The notes under the pieces were generated by a model, which ran no database searches, was not told where the DNA came from, and worked only from the letters and a program-made list of their open reading frames with translations. A program made the position numbers and the translations under genes. DNA of 40,136 nt from Candidatus Woesebacteria bacterium GW2011_GWB1_39_12 (GTDB taxonomy: Bacteria > Patescibacteriota > Microgenomatia > UBA8517): NCBI GenBank assembly GCA_000993405.1, contig LBWB01000016.1, forward strand, positions 1 through 40,136. The letters are read 5' to 3'. Positions 1 through 7,049 of the stretch are shown one piece after another; position 1 is the stretch's first letter; every line of letters begins with the position of its first letter.

Positions 1-469
1 TTACTTCCCCATTTCCAGTCCCTGCAATATTTCCTGCAAAAAATACTTGAAGTTGTAGAGAGGCGGCTTGCGTGATTGTTGCTCCTTTTTCAATGACAAT
101 ATGGATATTATTGTTATTAAGGTCAGCGCCTATTTTCATTGTTTGAGCAACAGTATCGCCTACGGCATAATGAGCGACAGTAAAGGTATAGGTACTCCCG
201 CCTTTTATTACTATTTTTCCACCACTTGTTGGAAGATTATTTATTGCATATTGTAGTGGTACGGCAAAATCGGTACTGGTTGAAACCGCTGTCCCTGTAT
301 CATCATAGGCTATGTAATTTGAACCGCTTTTAATAAGAGTAAAAGAGGCAGGATTAGCAGTGGCAATTATATCTGCCGCTGTACGAAGTTCGTTTACATG
401 AGAAGGATAGATGTCGTCATCATCAGTTAATGTTTGAGAATTTGAATTATTTCCAGGTGTCCATAACAT
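1..469 (-). CDS. Tailspike / tail fibre, N-terminal part (cut by window edge)
   Basis: Open frame of 156 codons from ATG (467-469) running off the window with no stop. It begins MLWTPGN. Residues ~70-100 (DFAVPLQYAINNLPTSGGKI) have the look of the first turn of a pectate-lyase-type right-handed beta-helix, as found in tailspikes that bind or cut surface glycans. The last visible residues, NIAGTGNGEV, are the same as an internal stretch of the tailspike gene at the other end of the window, and the DNA matches there over 29 bp (3-31 against 39744-39772) with one mismatch. Joined at that motif the two pieces would make one complete tailspike. Last gene of the left late arm. Beta-helix assignment is from pattern only. 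Confidence 0.75.
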   Translation of the reverse strand, partial: MLWTPGNNSNSQTLTDDDDIYPSHVNELRTAADIIATANPASFTLIKSGSNYIAYDDTGTAVSTSTDFAVPLQYAINNLPTSGGKIVIKGGSTYTFTVAHYAVGDTVAQTMKIGADLNNNNIHIVIEKGATITQAASLQLQVFFAGNIAGTGNGEV

Positions 470-490
470 ATTATTTTTAATAAATTAACA

Positions 491-877
491 TTATCTAAAC
501 CACATAACATATATGTTGGCTGTTCCTGTTGGAGAAGCTTGTTTAGTCCACGCTATAACTCCACCGTCTGAATTAAATGTTAATGCACCAAGTGCATAGT
601 TACCTGACGCTGGTTGTAAACAAATATCTGAACCATCTGTACTATTGAAATTACCAGCTGCACCATTACCAAGTACAACTGAATGAGTTGTTCCATTAGT
701 TAATCCAATTGAATGCGTTACGGTAGCGGAAATATTAGCAAATATAACAGCTGCTTTTGGAGTAAAACCCGCTCCAGTTAAGGTTTGATTACCTGATGCT
801 GTTGCAACATCATAAGTATGTACTGTTACTTTAAACCTTGAATCTGAATATAATACTCCTGGATTAAAAACTGGCAT
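491..877 (-). CDS. Small virion / tail-associated protein
   Basis: 128 residues, Gly/Thr/Ser/Ala rich and predicted all-beta, ending VMWFR. It lies one base after the repeat-rich fibre gene and just before the tailspike, so it is probably translated with them. The composition (NGTTHSVV, GNGAAGN, alternating hydrophobics) suits a beta-sandwich fibre-tip or receptor-binding domain. There is no recognisable catalytic motif. Role inferred from position. Confidence 0.65.
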   Translation of the reverse strand: MPVFNPGVLYSDSRFKVTVHTYDVATASGNQTLTGAGFTPKAAVIFANISATVTHSIGLTNGTTHSVVLGNGAAGNFNSTDGSDICLQPASGNYALGALTFNSDGGVIAWTKQASPTGTANIYVMWFR

Positions 878-878
878 A

Positions 879-1829
879 TTATACTTCTATAAAATTAATA
901 ACAGAAGTCCCAGCAGTTACAATTCCAGTGACAACACCCGTATATAAACTTGAGCCTGTAATCTCCATAGCCCCTCCATTTGCATTAAGCCTATAACCAC
1001 TATTTATATTAGCCAATGTTCCAAAAGCTATATAAGAATCTCCAGTCCCATCATTTGACATAAATAAAGCTCTTCTTGAAGTATTTGAGGCTCTTATTGT
1101 TCCAGAAGTATTTGTTAAAGCCACAGAACCATTTGCATTAACTGTAGCAGCTCCCACATAACTGTTAATATTTACTGTTCCAGCTTTCAACATATCCATT
1201 GTCCCTGCTTGTATCATCTTAACCGTATCTGTAGTACCAGCTATAACCATACTGACTGTAGCTGCCTTAACCATTGAAAGTGTTCCATCTTGAAGCATTT
1301 TATTCGTATCAATTGTACCTCCAGTTATCATAGAGACTGTGGCAGCTTTCACCATACTTAATGTACCGTCCTGAACCATCTTTATAGTGTCTACTGTTCC
1401 AGCCGTCATCATTGATACCGTTGCCGCTTTAACCATGTCTAAAGTACCAGCATTTACCATTGCTAAAGTTCCTGAAGTTTCTACCGTATTTATCGTACCA
1501 GCTTTTATTAAATCAACAGTTCCAGCTGTAAGCATAGATATTGTGTCAACGGTATTAACAGTTCCCGATGAAAGTTTATCTATTGTTCCAGCTTTAACCA
1601 TACTTAAAGTACCATTTTTTATCATGTCTACCGTAGCTGCTTGTACCGTTCCGAGAGTTTGTACTGAAGTAATGGTTCCTAAAATTGCGATAACATTTAC
1701 CGTTCCGACAACTCCTGTAATTGAAGCCAATGTTCCACCTGTTACATGAACTTGACGGGCTACAATACCTGTTCCACTTTCAACGAAAGATTGTTTTTGT
1801 CTGTCTCCTACACCAGTTGGTATAGCCAT
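879..1829 (-). CDS. Repeat-rich tail fibre / fibritin-like protein
   Basis: 316 residues dominated by short units of the form (A/G)GT-x-(D/S)-M-(V/L)-K, at residues ~50-215. Three copies are near-identical 27-residue units (see the repeat at 1209-1451). The regular GT turns every 10-14 residues suggest a beta-solenoid or an extended trimeric fibre shaft. The C-terminal ~100 residues (SRRALFMSNDGTGDSYIAFG) lack the repeats and look like a globular tip. It is followed within a base by the 491-877 gene. Assigned as fibre by repeats and by its place between head genes and tailspike. Confidence 0.65.
   Translation of the reverse strand: MAIPTGVGDRQKQSFVESGTGIVARQVHVTGGTLASITGVVGTVNVIAILGTITSVQTLGTVQAATVDMIKNGTLSMVKAGTIDKLSSGTVNTVDTISMLTAGTVDLIKAGTINTVETSGTLAMVNAGTLDMVKAATVSMMTAGTVDTIKMVQDGTLSMVKAATVSMITGGTIDTNKMLQDGTLSMVKAATVSMVIAGTTDTVKMIQAGTMDMLKAGTVNINSYVGAATVNANGSVALTNTSGTIRASNTSRRALFMSNDGTGDSYIAFGTLANINSGYRLNANGGAMEITGSSLYTGVVTGIVTAGTSVINFIEV
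1209..1451 (-). repeat. Three tandem 81-bp coding repeats in the fibre gene
   Basis: Three in-frame 27-codon units, each with the pattern (D/A)GTL(S/D)MVKAATVSM followed by (A/G)GT-x-DT-x-KM-x-Q. The middle and lower units share DGTLSMVKAATVSM exactly. More diverged versions of the half-unit continue on both sides. Such repeats allow change of fibre length by recombination. Confidence 0.85.
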
Positions 1830-1893
1830 ATTTTATTTAAGCAAAATACTAATGAAGAAAGTATAAGGTAGATTTAAAAAATTGTCTAATCAA

Positions 1894-2040
1894 CTATTTA
1901 CGAAGTCGTCTTTTCATAGCCATCATCATTCCGTTCTCCCTACCATGATTAGTGGGTTTTCTCATTTGAAGTCCCCTTGCCTCTTTTTCCATCTGGACAA
2001 CACCTATCATTTTAGGCGGCATTTTATTTGATTTGTTCAT
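1894..2040 (-). CDS. Small basic Met-rich protein, 48 aa
   Basis: Starts MNKSNKMPPKM and ends MMMAMKRRLRK. It overlaps the 3' end of the 51-residue gene upstream (2024-2179) by 17 bp, which supports translation as part of the operon. Unusually rich in Met, Lys and Arg. No family recognised. Its TAG stop overlaps a GTTGATT motif that recurs at late-gene ends. Confidence 0.55.
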   Translation of the reverse strand: MNKSNKMPPKMIGVVQMEKEARGLQMRKPTNHGRENGMMMAMKRRLRK

Positions 2041-2179
2041 ATATTTCGGTAGCCCTTCCAAAAATCTTTTCTAACTTGGGAGCAATTTTCTCCAATTCTT
2101 TAACATCATTAACCAAAACATAACCTTCAATGGCCAATTTGTCTAAAATTGCTTTTTCTTTTTTAGTTAATTTATCCAT
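2024..2179 (-). CDS. Small charged helical protein, 51 aa
   Basis: MDKLTKKEKAILDKLAIEGY start, Lys/Glu rich with heptad-like hydrophobics, probably a helical hairpin or short coiled coil. Overlaps the 151-residue gene upstream by 8 bp. No family recognised; probably a minor head/neck or assembly accessory by position. Confidence 0.55.
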   Translation of the reverse strand: MDKLTKKEKAILDKLAIEGYVLVNDVKELEKIAPKLEKIFGRATEIYEQIK

Positions 2180-2627
2180 TATTTGTAGCAATCAAACGTC
2201 TCAGTTCATCACTTGTGATTGGAACTTTAATTTTGATTCCTAACGCTTTCACTTTAGCAAATAATTCACTCCTTGACAAATCAACTACGGGTTTAACCTC
2301 TACGGGTTCAAGTTTCTTTAAGTCTGGGAATTCCTCCTCAACTTCAATTTTATCCTCAACCTCTGGTTTTACCTCTTTCTTAAATGATGTTGGTTTTCCT
2401 AAAATTTTTGCATAAAGTTCACTTCTTACTGCCTCATTATTTAATTCTTTTACCCGCCCTGCTCTAATAAGTTCTCGGTCAACCAAGTGTTTTGCTCCGT
2501 GCTCTGCTAAAAATTCTGGGAATGATTCTCTTTCTCCCGCTTTGACTATATAAGTTTCCTTTTCGTAAGAAAAAGTAAAATTGGTATCGGCATAGTTAAA
2601 GAAGATTATTGTATTGTACATAGCCAT
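2172..2627 (-). CDS. Head-cluster accessory protein with C-terminal HeH/LEM-like motif
   Basis: 151 residues. The N-terminal ~60 residues (YIVKAGERESFPEFLAEHGA then KHLVDREL) resemble a small protein family often found just after phage capsid genes. The middle is a Glu/Lys/Pro-rich linker (residues 75-112). The end (ELFAKVKALGIKIKVPITSD, then ELRRLIA) has the helix-extended-helix pattern of HeH/LEM domains. Start chosen at ATG 2625-2627 behind GGGGGTGA (2638-2645). Probable head-tail joining or decoration accessory; function inferred. Confidence 0.6.
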   Translation of the reverse strand: MAMYNTIIFFNYADTNFTFSYEKETYIVKAGERESFPEFLAEHGAKHLVDRELIRAGRVKELNNEAVRSELYAKILGKPTSFKKEVKPEVEDKIEVEEEFPDLKKLEPVEVKPVVDLSRSELFAKVKALGIKIKVPITSDELRRLIATNNG

Positions 2628-2706
2628 ATTCTATAAATCACCCCCTTCAAAAGAAGACATAATTTTATGGTAGCAGATTTTTTTGAATAATTCAACAGCA
2701 ATCGTC

Positions 2707-2727
2707 TGGAGAGAAATTTTCTCTCCA
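2707..2727. terminator. Perfect stem-loop after the decoration-like gene
   Basis: TGGAGAGAAA and TTTCTCTCCA form a 10-bp inverted repeat around a single base, 12 bp past the stop of the gene at 2740. There is no T-run on the minus strand, so it may be an mRNA 3' stabiliser or processing hairpin and not a Rho-independent terminator. Confidence 0.4.
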
Positions 2728-2739
2728 ACGTGATTATTG

Positions 2740-3453
2740 TTAATCAATTCTTAAATAAACCTGATGTGCATAGTTCTGAGCACCCGCCTGAATTGCCTCA
2801 CCGACTTTAACTTGCTGTATATCATTTGATATAACATCAATTCCACCCGATACACTACCATCGCTGATAAACGTGTATCCAGCTGCAATTGTTGCATCAG
2901 AAAAAAGTCCGACTACTCCCTTTGTCTGTAACCATCCGAAATACCCAGATGTAAAGGAACGTAGTGCAACTCCAGTAGGTTGCGTAACTGCTGACGTATC
3001 CATCAAAACACCATTCCAAGGATTATGAGCCAAATCAATCTTTGAAGTTGTATCAAGAGCCACTAAAAGCGGGTCTTCAAGATTTACAACTGCTCCAGTT
3101 TGAGCTGAAGTATAAGCCAAATGACTGGCTACTTTCAAAGTCTGCCCAATACCTGTTCCATAAGAAACACTAAGAAATCCTTCAGCATATTCATTAGCCG
3201 CAGAAGTGGTTGCCCCGTGAGTAAAGGTAATAGATTTTGCCCCGACTACTGCCGCTGACGTAACTGCCATTGTTATGGTAGCCGTATCAATTGCAGGAGA
3301 TTGAGTAAGATAACCAATGGTTATTGCCTCGCCCATCTTAGCATATCTAAAAATTCTACCGTCTGCTGTTTCTCCCTTCTGACCTAATGCGTGCTGTTGG
3401 TATTGGTGTTCTGTCCAAATATCCGTTGCCGCTAAACTTACTATGTTTGCCAT
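2740..3453 (-). CDS. Putative capsid decoration / minor structural protein
   Basis: 237 residues, Ala/Thr/Gly-rich and mostly beta. The N-terminus has DGRIFRYAKMG, which resembles the 'GRvFRY' signature common in small capsid-associated proteins coded next to major capsid genes in environmental phages. Strong leader GGGGGGTGA (3460-3468) six bases from the ATG, as for the capsid gene, implying high expression. It lies two genes after the major capsid gene. Decoration function is inferred. Confidence 0.55.
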   Translation of the reverse strand: MANIVSLAATDIWTEHQYQQHALGQKGETADGRIFRYAKMGEAITIGYLTQSPAIDTATITMAVTSAAVVGAKSITFTHGATTSAANEYAEGFLSVSYGTGIGQTLKVASHLAYTSAQTGAVVNLEDPLLVALDTTSKIDLAHNPWNGVLMDTSAVTQPTGVALRSFTSGYFGWLQTKGVVGLFSDATIAAGYTFISDGSVSGGIDVISNDIQQVKVGEAIQAGAQNYAHQVYLRID

Positions 3454-3518
3454 TTTGTTTCACCCCCCTCTAAATTATGTAATTTTTAATATACCTAAAC
3501 CATTCTTGCAAACTACTA

Positions 3519-4550
3519 TTATGTGTTTGCACCAATATTTATCTCACCACTTTCCGCTGCCGTTATAGATTGACCATAACACCCTGCAACGTGCATCGTT
3601 GTTGGAATCTTGGCCGCTGTACCAGCTGCGAGCCATGTAAGGGTTGTTCCCGTATTGCTTGATTGTGCACCAAAGAAATTTCTGGTCAACATACCCGTGC
3701 AACCTGTGGCATCAATAAATCTCAGAACTGAACCTGAACCGATTGCTGGTAACTGTTGGAATATATTATTATCAATTACAACTCCATTCATTCCAGAACC
3801 TCCTGCTAAGTATAAATTTACATCTACACTTGCGGCTGGCCCTGAAAAAATATTGTCTTGAATGATAACATCCTGTGGAACTGAATTTGAAGTACCTTTT
3901 AATAACACATCACAGACGTTTTTATAGAATCTGTTTCCTATAATCCGTACCTGCCATGCGTTTCCTTCCGCACTCCACATTATGGCTCCACCAGTTCTTC
4001 CATCAGTTGCAGTTGTACCTACACAGTTTTTGAAGTGACAACCTGTTATGGTTGTACCAAAAGCTGTTTTGGTAGAATTATCATCATCCAGTAGAATACC
4101 TCCACCAGTTGATGAAGCTCCATTAAATCCAAGATTGGCAATATAACAACCTGCGGCTCTCACTGTGAGAAGCGCGGTTGAACCTGAACCTTTCTTGATT
4201 TGTGGGAGTCCACCTTGCGTAAGCCCTCTTGAAATTCCGATTAGAGATAAATGAGGAGTTCCGTTTGGAATTATGATTGTTTCAGCATAATTCGTTGGGT
4301 CTCCCGTATTATCAGTAATCTTTTTCTCTGCAACAAATACCACATCTCCTGCCCCTGCTGCCGTTACACCTTCTTGGATTGTTATAAATGCTTTATCCCA
4401 AGATTTTCCGTTTCCCGATACTGACCTATCTCCATCTACAAACCAATACTTAGCAGATTTAGTCATATATCCTACTCCGACTAAATCTTCAGGATACCAC
4501 TTATGTCCAAAAGTTCCAACAGCTGGCATATATTTACTTGCTTTTCCCAT
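3519..4550 (-). CDS. Right-handed beta-helix protein in the capsid gene cluster
   Basis: 343 residues. YWFVDGDRSVSGNGKSWDKA followed by FITIQEGVTAAGAGDVVFVA is the usual entry to a pectate-lyase/parallel beta-helix fold. Repeated turns follow (TITGCHFKNC, VRIIGNRFYKN, VIIQDNIFSG, VVIDNNIFQQ), typical stacked Asn-ladder rungs. No catalytic Asp/His set is evident. It sits directly after the major capsid gene, separated by a terminator hairpin, with its own GGGGGTGA leader. Probably a capsid-attached fibre or decoration, unusual because such folds normally sit with tail genes. Confidence 0.6.
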   Translation of the reverse strand: MGKASKYMPAVGTFGHKWYPEDLVGVGYMTKSAKYWFVDGDRSVSGNGKSWDKAFITIQEGVTAAGAGDVVFVAEKKITDNTGDPTNYAETIIIPNGTPHLSLIGISRGLTQGGLPQIKKGSGSTALLTVRAAGCYIANLGFNGASSTGGGILLDDDNSTKTAFGTTITGCHFKNCVGTTATDGRTGGAIMWSAEGNAWQVRIIGNRFYKNVCDVLLKGTSNSVPQDVIIQDNIFSGPAASVDVNLYLAGGSGMNGVVIDNNIFQQLPAIGSGSVLRFIDATGCTGMLTRNFFGAQSSNTGTTLTWLAAGTAAKIPTTMHVAGCYGQSITAAESGEINIGANT

Positions 4551-4601
4551 AATTTATTTCACCCCCATTTTATGTAACTTTTAATGACTATCCACTTATC
4601 A

Positions 4602-4629
4602 AAACGGCTACCCGCAAAGGTAGCCGTTT
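4602..4629 (-). terminator. Rho-independent terminator after the capsid gene
   Basis: Perfect 11-bp inverted repeat AAACGGCTACC / GGTAGCCGTTT with loop CGCAAA. On the minus strand the right arm runs into GTTTTGAT, a short T-run. It lies 67 bp past the capsid stop and ~50 bp before the beta-helix gene, so it would reduce downstream expression relative to capsid. Confidence 0.75.
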
Positions 4630-4695
4630 CTATACCCTTTGCAATTTTTCCCTCCTGAATTTTACTCGTCAAGGGCGGTTAATTTTCAATCCGAA

Positions 4696-5745
4696 TTATC
4701 CTGTGATACCTGTCAGTCTTCCATGATATCTTGGAGCTGCAGAAACTAAATTACCCTCCAAAATAAACTGGCCAACTTCTGAATACTGATTGGTTGGTTC
4801 TTTTAGACCACTCCAAGAGAATCCAGTTGTCTTTGGTGCATCTTCATAAACTCCGTCTATGTTTGAAGAAGCAAGGCTAACGGTTTGATATTTATGAGAT
4901 TTCAAACCATACCATTGCAAATATTCTTCATTTAACATCCAAAGAGTCTGAGCCGTGCACTTTTCATCCCGAACCAAAGGAACTCCTCTGTAAAAAAGTG
5001 CATCAAAACCTAATTCACCCTGCAAAGCTCCTCTGTCTTTGGCAATGCCAGTTCTTGTAACCTGTGCATAACCTGAAGCATTATAATTTGCTTGAACTGT
5101 CGGTTGAAGCAGAGCTTCATAGATTGTCCAAATAGCTTCAGTTGTTACGATAAGAGTTGGTCTTTTGCCTCCTCGTGTGCAGTTGTCATACAAAGCACCC
5201 ATTAAATCCGTTGTTAAAGTTCCACCACTGGCTGTGCGTGTCGCCTTCAACATTGTATAAGTGCTTCTTGACAATCCACCATAGGTTGTAACCGAGGTCG
5301 TGTCGTCCACGATAGCATCAAGTCCTAAAAAGTCCTTGTTGCTGTTTCCAGTACCATCTCCATAGAATAAAGTTCCGATAGAGTCAATCATATCCTGTTG
5401 GGTTGATTCCATTTCTACCTTAACTAAATTCAAAACTCCAGCTGGGGTTGCGTTGACATCAACTTCCATTCCTGACAAAACTACTGAATGATAGTAGCCT
5501 CTTGGGTCAAAAGACAATGTTTGTCTTGTATTGACTTTGGCAGTTGAAAATGTGTCGAGTCCCGAAAAAGAACCACCTGAAGTAGATTTTTGGTATTTAA
5601 TAGGAAACCTTAAAGTCTCACCATTCCACGGCTTAGCATTTCCAAGAAATCTTAAAGCTAAGACGTTAGAATTTAAAATATTATCTACCACTTTTGGAAC
5701 AATTTCATGATTGGTGATAGAAGTAATATATGTATCAAATGTCAT
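4696..5745 (-). CDS. Major capsid protein (HK97-fold type)
   Basis: 349 residues. It follows the scaffold gene and has one of the strongest leaders in the window (AGGGGTGA, 5752-5759, six bases from ATG). The pattern is capsid-like: an N-terminal helix (HEIVPKVVDNILNSNVLALR), then GETLRFPIKY, a long helix TQQDMIDSIGTLFYGDGTGN, and a C-terminal beta/loop part (LGFDALFYRGVPLVRDEKC, then QWYGLKSHK). No N-terminal delta domain, consistent with a separate scaffold. Protomers would self-assemble into the icosahedral shell. A Rho-independent hairpin follows. Confidence 0.8.
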   Translation of the reverse strand: MTFDTYITSITNHEIVPKVVDNILNSNVLALRFLGNAKPWNGETLRFPIKYQKSTSGGSFSGLDTFSTAKVNTRQTLSFDPRGYYHSVVLSGMEVDVNATPAGVLNLVKVEMESTQQDMIDSIGTLFYGDGTGNSNKDFLGLDAIVDDTTSVTTYGGLSRSTYTMLKATRTASGGTLTTDLMGALYDNCTRGGKRPTLIVTTEAIWTIYEALLQPTVQANYNASGYAQVTRTGIAKDRGALQGELGFDALFYRGVPLVRDEKCTAQTLWMLNEEYLQWYGLKSHKYQTVSLASSNIDGVYEDAPKTTGFSWSGLKEPTNQYSEVGQFILEGNLVSAAPRYHGRLTGITG

Positions 5746-5777
5746 TTTGTTTCACCCCTTTTAAAATAAATTTATAA

Positions 5778-6452
5778 TTATTGTCCACTAATTTTTTCGG
5801 CAGCATCAGCTACAATGTCATCAAGAGTCCTTCTTTTGAAAGACTTATATGGCGTTGTTGCCTTTGCTCCACCTTCTGTTTTTTTGGACGAGCCTATTGG
5901 GGCTACCCTCTTTCTTAAAGCCTGTTTCTCACCACGTTTCTCGGCATCCACCTCCAGTTGCATGATTTCCCATGCCTTGTTGATGTCACCAAGACCGTAC
6001 TTGACTGCAGTATTTAATAAACGTTTCTCATCAAACTCACCCTTCTCAGTTTTTAATTGAGAAAGAGCACTATCAAGAGCTTGGTCTTCCTGCCTCTGTT
6101 GGGCAGTTGACTGCTCCTGTTGACGTTGAAGGTCAGCTATTAAGTCTTCCTTAATCTTTTGCTGAACCTCACCCCACGTTTTGGGTTGCCACTCTTCCTT
6201 TGGAGTCGGTTGAGTTCCTACCCTTATGGATAAGTCCTTCAACTGACGCTCCAATTCGTCTACTCTTTGGGCTTTCGAGTAAACCTCTTTCCATCGTGGA
6301 TGTTCATGGAAAGGAACATTCTCATCTTGACTGCCTTGTTCAGGTGCTGTCTCAGGAGTCTTCTCTGCTGGTGATTCAGAGATTTCGACATCTCCCACTT
6401 CGGTTTTTCCAATCTCACCAAATCCTGTATCGTCTAACATATCCTTTTTCAC
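5778..6452 (-). CDS. Capsid scaffolding protein
   Basis: 224 residues, acidic N-terminus, a central Gln/Glu/Lys-rich coiled coil (residues ~55-125, with QRQEDQALDSALSQLKTEKG) and a basic C-terminus (KSFKRRTLDDIVADAAEKI), the normal layout for a scaffold that binds capsid through a charged C-terminal helix. Placed between portal and major capsid genes as expected. The long frame starts at GTG (6450-6452); an ATG four codons in (6438-6440) is an alternative and neither has a clear Shine-Dalgarno. Role by position and composition. Confidence 0.7.
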   Translation of the reverse strand: MKKDMLDDTGFGEIGKTEVGDVEISESPAEKTPETAPEQGSQDENVPFHEHPRWKEVYSKAQRVDELERQLKDLSIRVGTQPTPKEEWQPKTWGEVQQKIKEDLIADLQRQQEQSTAQQRQEDQALDSALSQLKTEKGEFDEKRLLNTAVKYGLGDINKAWEIMQLEVDAEKRGEKQALRKRVAPIGSSKKTEGGAKATTPYKSFKRRTLDDIVADAAEKISGQ

Positions 6453-6546
6453 AGATTTTAGCGTTGATGTGACAACGAAGGATTGACGATTCCTTAAAAT
6501 ACTAACAATGAGAGTATAAAGTGAAGAAGAAATTTTGTAAAATCAA

Positions 6547-6675
6547 CTACTTTTTTAATTTACGTTTTATAGCAGGAAGGTTCCTTTGGTTAGGATATTC
6601 CTTACTCCACCTCTTGACTATTTTGGGATGTTTAGCATACATAAATCTACGTTGTGATTCTGATTGAAATGGCAT
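6547..6675 (-). CDS. Small conserved phage protein (MPFxSExQRRFMYAKHP type), 42 aa
   Basis: Begins MPFQSESQRRFMYAKHP and ends with basic residues. This short signature is frequent in phage head-gene clusters, where its job is unknown; it resembles a DNA- or capsid-binding peptide. It starts 3 bp after the preceding gene stops. A GTTGATTT motif overlaps its TAG stop and leads into the scaffold promoter region. Confidence 0.65.
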   Translation of the reverse strand: MPFQSESQRRFMYAKHPKIVKRWSKEYPNQRNLPAIKRKLKK

Positions 6676-6677
6676 AG

Positions 6678-7049
6678 TTATTGTGGATAAATTTCAGGAC
6701 CATAATCTTTTCCTTTAATATTTGCTTTTTCTTGTCTCCTCACTACTGCATCTGTCTGACCTAAAATATTATTTATTAATTTATTTTTTCTACCTGATTT
6801 ATAGTTCGCAACCCGCAAATTACTAACCGCTCTTTCTGCAACTGGTTTAATATACGGATTCATTAAAATTGGATTAGTTAAACCATGTAATCCTTCATAA
6901 GTTCCTCTATTTTTAAATTCTGCTGGAACTTTTTTAAGCAACCAATCTTTTGGAGTATTTTCTTTATTAAAAAAGGGTTCTTTTATATTTTGATTTACTT
7001 CTTTTTGATAAGTTTTAAGTTTTCGTATAATTGCTTCAAGGTTGGTCAT
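6678..7049 (-). CDS. Hypothetical head-cluster protein, 123 aa
   Basis: Lys/Asn-rich and basic (KSGRKNKLINNILGQ), probably mainly helical. Its start overlaps the end of the portal gene by 14 bp, so it is translationally coupled to it. No domain recognised. Could be a portal-associated or head-completion protein. Confidence 0.6.
   Translation of the reverse strand: MTNLEAIIRKLKTYQKEVNQNIKEPFFNKENTPKDWLLKKVPAEFKNRGTYEGLHGLTNPILMNPYIKPVAERAVSNLRVANYKSGRKNKLINNILGQTDAVVRRQEKANIKGKDYGPEIYPQ

Noticed and set aside
1387-1749. Plus-strand open frame of 120 codons opposite the repeat-rich fibre gene
   Set aside because: It is the complement of the GT-repeat coding sequence and has the same repeat pattern; a shadow frame.
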